Positions 19,360-31,300 of a stretch of 64,000 bases of DNA are shown one piece after another. Below the pieces are notes generated by a model. The model did no database searches, was not told the origin of the DNA, and was given only the letters and a program-made list of their open reading frames with translations. Every line of letters begins with the position of its first letter. The first letter of the stretch is position 1. The DNA lies in contig OZ022354.1 in assembly GCA_963989245.1 (NCBI GenBank), forward strand, positions 1,144,501 through 1,208,500, read 5' to 3'. A program made the position numbers and the translations under genes. The DNA is from Nansenia antarctica. Its lineage: Eukaryota; Chordata; Actinopteri; Argentiniformes; Microstomatidae.

Positions 19360-22300
19360 CATAAGAACATCGTCAGGTAGGTCTGCTATGACATCCCTCT
19401 CTCCCTCTCCCTCTCTCTCTCTCTCTCCCCATAAGAACATTGTCAGGTAGGTCTGCTATGACATCCTCTCTCCCTCTCCCTCCCTCCCTCTCTCTCTCTC
19501 TCTCCCCATAAGAACATTGTCAGGTAGGTCTGCTATGACATTCCTCTCTCCCTCTCCCTCCCTCCCTCCCTCTCTCTCTCTCTCTCCCCATAAGAACATT
19601 GTCAGGTAGGTCTGCTATGACATTCCTCTCTCCCTCTCCCTCCCTCCCTCTCTCTCTCTCTCTCCCCATAAGAACATTGTCAGGTAGGTCTGCTATGACA
19701 TTCCTCTCTCCCTCTCCCTCCCTCCCTCTCTCTCTCTCTCTCTCCCCATAAGAACATTGTCCGGTAGGTCTGCTATGACATCTCACCACTGCACGCATGT
19801 GCCTGTCTCAGTACTGAAAAGTGTACCATTTGTATGTTTGAATACAAGCTACACTATTATCTATCTATTATCCCTAGGTTGCATGATGTTCTGCACAGCG
19901 ACAAGAAGTTAACACTGGTCTTTGAATATTGTGATCAGGTGAGAGACATGCTCAGATATGCAGATGCAATTCAATCTGGATTGAATATGGCTCTGCAATT
20001 CCACAACCGCTTACCCCTTTTGATTGACATACAATACGTTACAATTGATAAGGAATGTGTTTTGAGGGTGACTTGTGATTCTTATCACCATAGGATTTGA
20101 AGAAATATTTTGACAGCTGCAATGGAGATTTAGATCCTGAAACTGTCAAGGTGAGTCGTAAGTATTGGAAGAAATGCAGGCCATGCTCTTCCAAGGCTCT
20201 GAAAAACATTTTGAGGGATGGCATAGCTCCAAAGAATACCTACAGTCATGTGAAAAATATAGGACACCCCATTAAAACCTTTGTCTTTTTCAACATATTG
20301 AAAGATAGGGACATTTGATCTTCATTTTCATTTGAGCACAAGAACCTCATACCAACTGGTTTGGGGCTGCTTTGCTGCAGCAGGGCCTGGCCAGCTCACC
20401 ATCATCCACTATACTTTATTACATCATTATCATAATATCATCATATTATATATGCTTGAGGAAAATGTGAGACCATCTGTCCAAAACTGTAAGCTGAAGC
20501 GGATGTGGACCATGCAACATGACTGTAAGCTGAAGCGGATGTGGACCATGCAACATGACTGTAAGCTGAAGCGGATGTGGACCATGCAACATGACTGTAA
20601 GCTGAAGCGGATGTGGACCATGCAACATGACTGAACCCAAACCAGGAAACCAAGGAATGGTTCAAAATAAATAAATGGAGAGTTCTGGAATGGCTAAGAC
20701 AGAGCCCGGATCTTAATCCTATTGAGATGATGTGGGGTGATTTTGAAACGGGCTGTGCATGCAAAACACTCCACTACCAAACATCACACTGAAATAATTC
20801 TGCATGGAGGAGTGGGGAAAAACTGGTAGACAGTACTAGGAAACGTCTAATTGAGGTTATTTCAGCCAAAGGGGTTAATACCAGCTATTAGGGCATAGGG
20901 TGTCCTCATTTCTTCCTCAGTAGGAATTGGTACCTTTTGTTAATTTTGTTAAATAAATGATAACAATGTTAACATTTCATTGTTTTTTGGTTCAATTACA
21001 TCACCTTTATCTATAGATATTGTGTGAAGAAGATCAAATATTGATCTGTCCATATTTCTTAAAAAAGAACGACATTTTTCATGGTGTGTCCTTATTTATT
21101 TATTTTTGTTTCATTAATAATGATTTGATATGACGTTTTCTGTCTTTTTGTATGTCTGTGCTGTATTTCCACCCCCTTTACCTGCAGTCGTTCATGTACC
21201 AGCTGCTGAAGGGGCTCGCCTTCTGCCACAGTCGAAATGTGCTCCACAGAGACCTGAAGCCACAGAACCTCCTCATCAACAGAGTGAGTGGGATGTCTCC
21301 TTATGTTAGGATAGTTCCACAAGCTCACGGAGGATCCACAGGGCTGTCTGCGTCTTAACCCAAATGACAGAAATGGCCATTTCTCAGTTAGTGAGCAAAT
21401 AATTTACATCTGCATACGACTCCACCGTGGCATGTACACGTGTTGTTGATTTAAGTCTCCCTAAACTGGGATTGATAGGTGTCGAGTGAGGTAAGGGATA
21501 AATAATAGTTTGCGGTTATAGGAAAGATAACGGCGTGGAGATGTAAAACGACCCGAGGTTTAGCCGAGGGACATTCACCTCTGTCAAGTTGATTATTTTC
21601 CTTACCCTAAACCAGGGGTCGGCAATTAGGTTTGGCCTCGGTCCAAATTTTTTTTGAGCCACTAGATGGCGGGCCCGAACATAATCAAAGGCTAATTTAA
21701 GTAATTGATTGTTTAAAAATGTGACACGTTCTAATGCTTTGACTTTTCTTTCGACTGTACACATCGCTAGTCAACTAACACAGCTTGTTTTGTGAACCTG
21801 CTAACAATGTAAAGTAGTGTTCTAGTTAACTAGGTAGCAGTCCAATCCATTATGTTGCAGTATTTTGGCTTGATTAGCGAGTTTGTGTTGTGATTCTCAA
21901 CAACGTTGAAACGTAGTTTCACACTTTTCCATATTTTTGAATAATAAATGTGTGGACTGACGATGTAGCGTAGCCTAACTTATTCTAATAATTATGTAAC
22001 ATAGTTTCATTCTGATAATTATTCCCCCCTCCTCCCAGACAAGGTCACATTATTATTATTGGATTGGTTGTTTGCGTGCCGGGTGAAGTTAGCCAAACAT
22101 TTAACCTGCTAGCAAGAGAAACATAATGTCACTCTCCAAAGGTCTAAAGAGGAAAGTTGACGGTGGAAACAGGGCATTTAAAGAGGAATGGACAGCGAAC
22201 TATACGTTCATCCTACCTGGTTTCATCAATGCAAAGCCGTTGTGAGAGACATTTTCCGTGCTCACAATGTTCCCTTTCTATACGCGAGTCGTCCTTTTCG

Positions 22301-25300
22301 TCAATGAATGCGATAAAGACGCACGAGAGGAATCGATGGATGCATAAAAACCTTGAGAACTGCCTGTGGATTAAAGTGACGTCAATATCACCAGATATCA
22401 AGCAAATACTGACCGATGGGAGATGCTTTTTGTTTGCGCCGATTTTGTTTTCAATGTTTTTCAGAAAATTAAACAGAATTTGCGTTGTTACTGTTCATAT
22501 GTGTGTTGCAGTCACATATACGTAAACATTACGTTTGAATGGCTTACTGAGCTCGTGTTATTTTGTTCAAACCACACACGGTATGTCGGCTATTTCAGCA
22601 CCGTGACGCGTTGTCCACCTGCTTATGAGGGGTTCAGCGTCAGTGCGCTTCGGTGCACCTTGCTGCCTGATTGTCTGTCCCTGTGTCATTCACTCTCAAC
22701 ATGGATAAAAGTACAATAAGCATTATTCAGGTGGAGTTCGATTCTCTATTCGGACATTATAGGCGCTATATGTGGGACTGTCGGTCCGATATTATTATAA
22801 AAAAAAAATATGAAAAAGTGGATTCTCAAAATAATCTGCTGGGCCAAATATTATTGGTGACGGGCCAGCAATGGCCCACGGGCCGCCTATTGCCGACCCC
22901 TGCCCTAAACCAATGTGGAGATGCAGCACTAGTAAAGCTAACTTCAGTTAGTGTGCCTGTCAACACTTTAAATTCAGTTCATAGCCAGCCAGCTAGCTAC
23001 TGTCGAAATGATTGCAAGATTGTGTCCATTACTGCCAAGCACAAGCCACACTGTGCGACACAGATTGTGTCACGTTCCCTTTCTGTCCTGGTTGGTGTCG
23101 CTGTGCTATATACAGTTCAGGTCTGTGTGGTTGCCCTGAGTCATGTGGATAACCTGTAAACGCCACTGGGCCCTGCTTCAATATCAGGTGTGGTAGGGGG
23201 GGGTTTGCTGCCACACCACTGGGCCCTGCTTCAATATCACAGGGATTTAAGTTCTCCGTCGCTACGACGGATTTCCGTCAATTTATTCCAAGTTGCGACG
23301 GATTTATTCCAAGTTGCGATGGATTTTACCAGGTGTAATATGATTTGTAGAGGCATACAATCTATTTTGATGTCGGTATTAGGTATATAAATGATATATA
23401 ATAGCCTATAGGCCTTTATTGGCTACAACTATGCGACAGTAACTTGCGCATAACACATTTATTTACAGTAGCCTATTGATGATGTTTGCCATAGCCAGTC
23501 TTATCCGTTATGCTGTGGCTGAGACTGATCGGGATTAATGTGATTTAAAAATATAGTATACGATCACTTGGTCTTTTGTCCTTTCTGTTTGTCCGTAGCT
23601 GTTTTCCATTCCCATAATTCCTGTTTAGTCAAGTCTAGTGTAACGCATAGTGTTACCTAGCTCATTTGTCTAGCAGAGTCGAACACAGCCTACAAAAATG
23701 TCCAGTGCTCAAAGAAAATACGAAAGCGGGGCCCACCTGCTATATAAGACATTGCCGCTCGTCTTTAATGGCTTAACTGCTATTTATTTTGATTTATTTT
23801 TTGCAGGCCTCTAGTTTTTGGTGAAATGATCATGTGCGTTCACGCGGAAAATCGCTCGCGCACTTTGTGCGCAGAAAGTCACCGCCCCGCACCAGCCCTG
23901 ATTCTTTTCCGCTTTACACTGCGTTCCAAATTATTATGCAAATGATATTTTTCTCAGATTTTCCTAAATAGTCGATGCAAATGACAATCAGTATAATTTT
24001 CAAGTCATCAACCGTTAGAGTATAATTCAAATTTTATTGAACAAACCTCCCAATGATAACAGTATTTTTTTTTTAAATAAAAAACTCAAAATGCACTGTT
24101 CCAAATTATTATGCACAACAGAGTTTCAAAACCTTTTATAGGTTGTAAAGAACTAAAAATGGTAATTTGATGAATTTAGGGTTAGGAGGTCATATTAGGA
24201 GGTCATATTTACTGAAATCAAAAGCTATTTCAAACAAAAACATCTTAACAGGTCAAGTTACATGTTAACATAGGACCCCTTCTTTGATATCACCTTCACA
24301 ATTCTTGCATCCATTGAACTTGTGAGTTTTTGGACAGTTTCTGCTTGAATTTCTTTGCAGGATGCCAGAATAGCTTCCCAGAGCTGCTGTTTTGATGTGA
24401 ACTGCCTCCCACCCTCATATATATTTTGCTTGAGGATGCTCCAAAGGTTCTCAATAGGGTTGAGGTCAGGGGAAGATGGGGGCCACACCATGAGTTTCTC
24501 TCCTTTTATGCCTATAGCAGCCAATGACACAGAGGTATTCTTTGCAGCATGACATGGTGCATTGTCATGCATGAAGATGATTTTGCTACGGAAGGCACGG
24601 TTCTTCTTTTTGTACCACGGAAGAAAGTGGTCAGTCAGAAACTCTACATACTTTGCCGAGGTCATTTTCACACCTTCAGGGACCTTAAAAGAGCCTACCA
24701 GCTCTCTCCCCATGATTCCGGCCCAAAACATGACTCCGCCACCTCCTTGCTGACGTCGCAGCCTTGTTGGGACATGGTGGCCATTAGGGGTGGGCATCAA
24801 TGATCGATGATCGAATAATTGATCGATAAGGTCTTGGTCGATCACAACATATTTTGATCGATAATCATTAATAATTTTTTTTTTTTTTGAATAATAATAA
24901 TGGAAATTAGTTTGTCCACGTGTCACCAGATTGCGTTCGTCTCTCACCCCTGAACATGTTAACATGATCATCTTTCTGAACAAGAACCAGTAGGCCTGCT
25001 GCCTACAGTCTCTCGCTGGAGTTTACATTTAAGTTAAGCTGGACGCTCTTAAGGACACTAACGTTTTCAGTCATCCTCCTATTTGTGAGTAACTGTTTTT
25101 TTTACTGCTCCTATGGTGAGTTACTTATTTTCTATATTTTTATTTATAACGTAAAATGTGTTTTTAAGTTAAACAATTTAGGCTACTCACTGCCTTGTTT
25201 AAGAGGATTGTTATCTGACTGTAGTGTCTAGTTTGGATGTGAATGAATGAATGTGTGCAATAGCAACACAAATAAAAAAAAATCCCCAAGGAAAACATGC

Positions 25301-28300
25301 TTGTTATTTCTGCCCTATTTTTTTGTCCCGATTTTTTTTTTGATTTAAAAATAAATAAATATATACAAAAAAAGCTTATTGATTAATCGATAATTGATCG
25401 TTAATTCGTTACGATTATCGGAAAAAAAAATGGTGATCGTTTGCCCAGCCCTAGTGGCCATCCACCAACCATCCACTACTCCATCCATCTGGACCATCCA
25501 GGGTTGCACGGCACTCATCAGTAAACAAGACTGTTTGGAAATTAGTCTTCATGTATTTCTGAGCCCACTGTCATGCTGCAAAGAATACCTCTGTGTCATT
25601 GGCTGCTATAGGCATAAAAGGAGAGAAACTCATGGTGTGGCCCCCATCTTCCCCTGACCTCAACCCTATTGAGAACCTTTGGAGCATCCTCAAGCAAAAT
25701 ATATATGAGGGTGGGAGGCAGTTCACATCAAAACAGCAGCTCTGGGAGGCTATTCTGGCATCCTGCAAAGAAATTCAAGCAGAAACTGTCCAAAAACTCA
25801 CAAGTTCAATGGATGCAAGAATTGTGAAGGTGATATCAAAGAAGGGGTCCTATGTTAACATGTAACTTGACCTGTAAAGATGTTTTTGTTTGAAATAGCT
25901 TTTGATTTCAGTAAATATGACCTCCTAATATGACCCCCTAACCCTAAATTCATTAAATTACCATTTTTAGTTCTTTACAACCTATAAAAGGTTTTGAAAC
26001 TCTGTTGTGCATAATAATTTGGAACAGTGCATTTTGAGTTTTTTATTTTAAAAAAATAATACTGTCATCATTGGGAGGTTTGTTCAATACAATTTGAATT
26101 ATACTCTAACGGTTGATGACTTGAAAATTATACTGATTGTCATTTGCATCGACTATTTAGGAAAATCTGAGAAAAATATCATTTGCATAATAATTTGGAA
26201 CGCAGTGTAATCCCTGAGATGTGGTAGGCAGGGTTCCCACGGGTCCTTGAAATCCTTGAAAGTTTGTGAATTTGAGAAAAAGAAATCAAGGTCTTAAAAG
26301 TTTTTGAAAATAGACATGGGTCATTGAAAGTGCTTGAATTCCCCCTCTTAAAAAATGTTTTACTACTTTGCTCGTCAACTAATTCTGTCTCAAACTATGC
26401 CATGTTGGGTCCTTGAATTTGAGGGAATTGCGTCTTGAAAGTCCTTAAAAGGTGCTTGAATTTGATGTTTCAGAAGGTATGGGGAGGTCTGTTGCCACCC
26501 CGCTGCGCAATCACGCCTAACAACTCCCTTACTTGTGACAATACTGAAGATAAATCATGGCCTCTCTGGCATTTTTGCTTAAATAACGACGATGTATCAA
26601 ATTGGTGATAATCCCAACACTGATATGATGTGTTCCATGTAGAACGGTGAACTGAAGCTTGCTGACTTTGGCTTGGCTCGAGCTTTTGGAATTCCAGTAA
26701 GGTGTTACTCAGCAGAGGTGAGATATTGAAATCTTGAGATGTTAAAAGGTGTTTGCCTCATAATTCATTGTATATTACTGTTATGCCGTGTACTGTGAAA
26801 TTGATTAACCTTAAGATATGAGCAAAAGAGATGAGCTCATTGAACACTAACCAAGGATGTGTGGTGAATGACTGGTGACAGTCCAAATCTGTCTGCCTGC
26901 GTACTCTTTGAATGATTGTTTGCATTGGTGTGCTGTGGCTCTGTGTCTAGGTGGTGACGTTGTGGTACAGGCCTCCTGATGTGCTCTTTGGTGCTAAACT
27001 CTACTCTACCTCCATAGACATGTGGTCTGCTGGATGCATTTTTGCTGGTATGTGGAATGTCCATTTTTAATATACAATGATGACACATTGCACAGCAACT
27101 TCCTCCAATGGGATGAATGTAAATTATGTACTGACCTGTTTTGTCCCTAATTCTCTATCTTGTATGTGGGTATTAACTATTTTAACATCCTGGGATGGAT
27201 CACTGTTTTGACTTAAGTTTGTTTTATATCTGTGTTTTTTTATGTGCACATCTGGGTTATTTCTGGTTATTTTTGCTACTTCCTGCAGCTTCCTGGCTAA
27301 ACTCTGAAATATAGTGGAAAAAAACTGGCCTTGTGGAGGTCTTCATGTGACATTCATGTCAACACTACCACTTTACAGGAGAGTAAGCGCACTCCTGCCA
27401 AAATCTCCTTGCAGTTTTCAAAACAAAGTGTTTACCCCCAAATATGTCACTCAGGGTCAAATCCTCAAACTAGCGACACCTAGCTTTTGATCTACAGAGG
27501 CATTCAGAAGCGTCATGTCGTAAGGTGATATGGACAACAATTTTGAGGTAAATATAATAAAAGTGTCCCTTAAATGGGCAACAACTGCAAATTTGGGAAA
27601 AGTCTATGCCTTAAACTGTTGTGGCAACCGCTAGGATCGCCCCGGGGAAATGACGCACCCAATCAGAGAAGGACACAGAGACCAGGGTATAGTTTAGCCC
27701 CTCTGGCTGTATTTAGATCGCTGATAAGTCCAACTGAGGTCTTTCCTTGCCTGGAGAGCGGTACGAGGGGATAGTCCAACCACGGGTCTTCTTCTCCGTC
27801 TGGAGGGTACACCAGGGTGCGAGGGACTCAGGCGTTCCTGGTCTGACAGCAGCAGTGTCTCAGAGGGACCTAGGCGTTCCTGGGCTGACAGCAGCAGTGT
27901 CTCAGAGGGACCCAGGCGTTCCTGGTCTGGGCTGACAGCAGAGGGAGTCTCCTGTCGGGGGCCGTGCGGCCAGCCACACCCGGCGCTTCACTAGGGAGAC
28001 GGAGCAGAACACTTGAGATTAGAACGCCAATTCACTATTGCCGGTATCCAGGCGCTCACCCTTGTCGCTACTCGCCCGGCACCCCACACTCTCCCTTCTG
28101 GCGGTCAGCCCCGCCCCTTTTCTGTGCTTCCTCCGCGAGGCACAGGTGTGCTGAGTGGGGCTGATTAGCCCGTGGTGCGCTTCCCGCGGCCGTCCGCCTG
28201 ATTGCCTAACGTGGGGAAGCTGCACGCAGGGGGACTATCTCCCCACTATGACGCTGCCCTGTGGCCTCTGTCCGTGGTGCTAGAGGTGGCTGTTCCCCAG

Positions 28301-31300
28301 GCGGTGACGAGGGGTCGCCACACTATCTGACTCTGTGGAGGACTGTCAACATGCACCTCGCTCACTCAGGGAGAGCGGAGCCAGAGGAAAACAAGAGCAA
28401 CGTCCCACGGTTATGCTCCGCTCCCTTCTCCCTAGATACAAAGTTGTGGAATACAACAAATCTCAGGAAAAAAAGGAACGTCCTGTCACAGCCAAACTGA
28501 CTGTGTTCGGGGAAGCCCAATCGATGGCATATACCGTATTTTCCGGACTATAAGTCGCTCCGGAGTATAAGTCGCATCAGTCAAAAAATGCGACATTAAG
28601 AGGAAAAAAACATATATAAGTCATACTGGACTATAAGTTGCATTTATTTAGAAATATATTTCACAAAATCCAAGACCAAGAACAGACATTTAATCTGGAA
28701 AGGCAAGTTTATTCAACTACACAATAGCACACAGAACAACAGGCTGAATAGAAGTCTGGTATGTTAACATAACACATTAACAGTTATTCAGCTACATAAT
28801 AGCATAAAGAACATACCTGGGAGGCTGAATAGGCTAAATGAACATAACAAGCCAGCGAGTCCAACAAGCAAGTTACCAGTAAGCAAGTTCACCAAGCTAC
28901 CGTTTGCTTAGCTTCAACAAGCTTATGTTTTAGATAACTTCTTCAGGGGTATAGGAGCAGCATATAGTTGTCACAAGCCCAGAGCGGCCCAGAGCGCCCT
29001 CTGTCGGCTGTAGACGGTAATGTTTACTCCTTGGTTCATGTCAGTCAGTATGAAATTATATATATATATATATTGACATATAAGTCGCACCTGACTATAA
29101 GTCGCAGGACCAGCGCGACTTATAGTCCGGAAAATACGGTACATACATTATAATATTGGGCGCAGGTTCACATTTGTCCGTTTTCTGATCGCTTTACTTG
29201 AAGAACAAAAACGGGGGTATGCCATATAACAACGTAGCCCCGTCTGTACTAGGATTTGACAAAACTTGTGACGACGACAACTGGGACATGCAAGCGGGAT
29301 TATTGGGATTCAACAAACCCAAAAGGCCATTTTCGTTGTGCCATCCATTCTATATCGCCGTGCTCCCTGTAAGCTGTGGCCAGCGGAGCGATGGAAAGTA
29401 GTGACACGTTAAGATAATGAATCATGCAGGCTGATGCACCTTACGTATGTAGCTAGCTGACAATGTTTTTGTTAGTTGTGCTGAAGTCCGATGTATCTGA
29501 TGTGTATGCATTACAGTTCCTACATTCACTGTGTTTCCCAAAGAACATGTCTGTTTTGAATGGCTTATGAAGAATTCCCTGCGTGGTCCTTTGATTGGCA
29601 GAGAACTCAGAAAAGGTCCAATTATGAACCCACTACTCAACATCATCCCATAAAGTGCATGGGGGTGGGGGGGCCTGGGGGCGTAACCTTGTTTTCGCTC
29701 TATCTCCGCTGACCCTGAATGAGGCTGGTATGTGAGGTCCATCTGAGAGGTTAAGGCACACAGACAAATGTCCCAAATATGCAGTTGTTCCCCCTATTAA
29801 GCACAAAAACACATCACAAAAAAGGAGTTTGTGCAACATCTGACAACATAAAATCGCTATTATTGTCTGGTTAGAGCATGGCATTTATAAAATGATGCCT
29901 CTGTGCTTTTTAGAGTATGAAGCTGCTTGCTGAAGCTGCCCTGCCCCTGTTAGCTGCCACCGTATCGCCAAGCTGAGCCCAGCTGGCTGCTGGACATGGC
30001 TAAATAACCCAGATACGCAAACAACAACTATGCAACTCAACTCGATAACAGCATAGATGGATACACATTGTTTTAAGAAGTATTGAACCATTCCTTTCAA
30101 GTTGAAACAAGAGTTAAAATGTTTCCGGTAAACAGGGAATGCCACTGACTAAAAGTCTTGTCTTTTCATTTAGAGCTGGCAAACGCTGGGAGACCTCTTT
30201 TCCCAGGAAATGACGTTGACGACCAGTTGAAGAGGATCTTCAGATATCCTTTGATATATGTGTAGATATCAGCTGACAAGGCTATGTCTACTTGTAATGC
30301 GGTATTCTGTAATGTGATGTTAATAGCCGTAATTAGTGGTGAATGTCTTTCCTTAAAGCATTGACACATTGTTGGGTACGCCAACTGAAGAACAGTGGCA
30401 GACGATGACAAAACTCCCAGATTACAAGGTAAACCCCCTCAGGTTGTCATTTGGAGTTGTTGAGCCATACATTTTATGTTTTCTAATCCCTGTTTGAAAA
30501 AGTGAGGGGGAAATGACACTTCCAGAGTTAGTCTGAGATGGTAGAGACCTTCTCTGAGCTGCTGTTGGTTGACATCCTGTACCCCTCATGTTCTTCCCTC
30601 TTGCAGCCATACCCCATGTATCCAGCCACCACCTCACTGGTGAATGTTGTCCCAAAACTAAGTAGCACAGGACGGGATCTGCTGCAGGTCGGTACTGGCT
30701 CCGCATGACACACAGTCATTGGTTCACAATGCGTCAGCATCCATGCCGCAACTTGAAAATGTACAGGAACATAGTAGTAGTAGTTAGGGTTGGAAGCTTT
30801 TGGGCAAATTCCCGAAACTTTTCCATTGGAAGTTATGGCCGGGAATTTTGCTTAAATTCAGGACACACATGAGGTACTTCTAGGTCTTGTGGTTAAACTA
30901 TCCCCAATTCAATGGAATTGCAATGCACTACTCTGTAATGTACAGCTGATTCCCAAAATCTGGCACACTAATGACATGCTATTGAGCCCACACTACTACA
31001 CTGTCTGAGCTAAGCACTACGTGCTTTCTGCTAGGTTAGGGTTAGGATGGGTTAGGGTTAGGATGGGTCAGGGTTAGGATGGATCACTGTCTGAGCTAAG
31101 CACTACATGCTTTCTGCTAGGTCAGGGTTAGGATGGATCACTGTCTGAGCTAAGCACTACATGCTTTCTGCTAGGTCAGGGTTAGGATGGATCACTGTCT
31201 GAGCTAAGCACTACATGCTTTCTGCTAGGTTAGGGTTAGGATGGATCACTGTCTGAGCTAAGCACTACACGCTTTCTGCTAGGTCAGGGTTAGGATGGAT

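Noticed and set aside
22671..23159. 162-aa frame across the right end of the hAT element
   Set aside because: It crosses the element end and target duplication, has no recognisable domain and looks like chance.
23240..23900. Another hAT element between CAGGGATT and CCAGCCCTG
   Set aside because: The ends pair over only a few bases and no 8-bp target duplication is present.
24258..24983. A 241-aa intact transposase starting at 24,983
   Set aside because: The first about 65 residues come from the hAT MITE; the real transposase part starts after it and is only the C-terminal portion.
27574..28553. Small protein-coding frames in the GC-rich block
   Set aside because: Overlapping frames on both strands with no domain and internal repeats; best explained by GC content.
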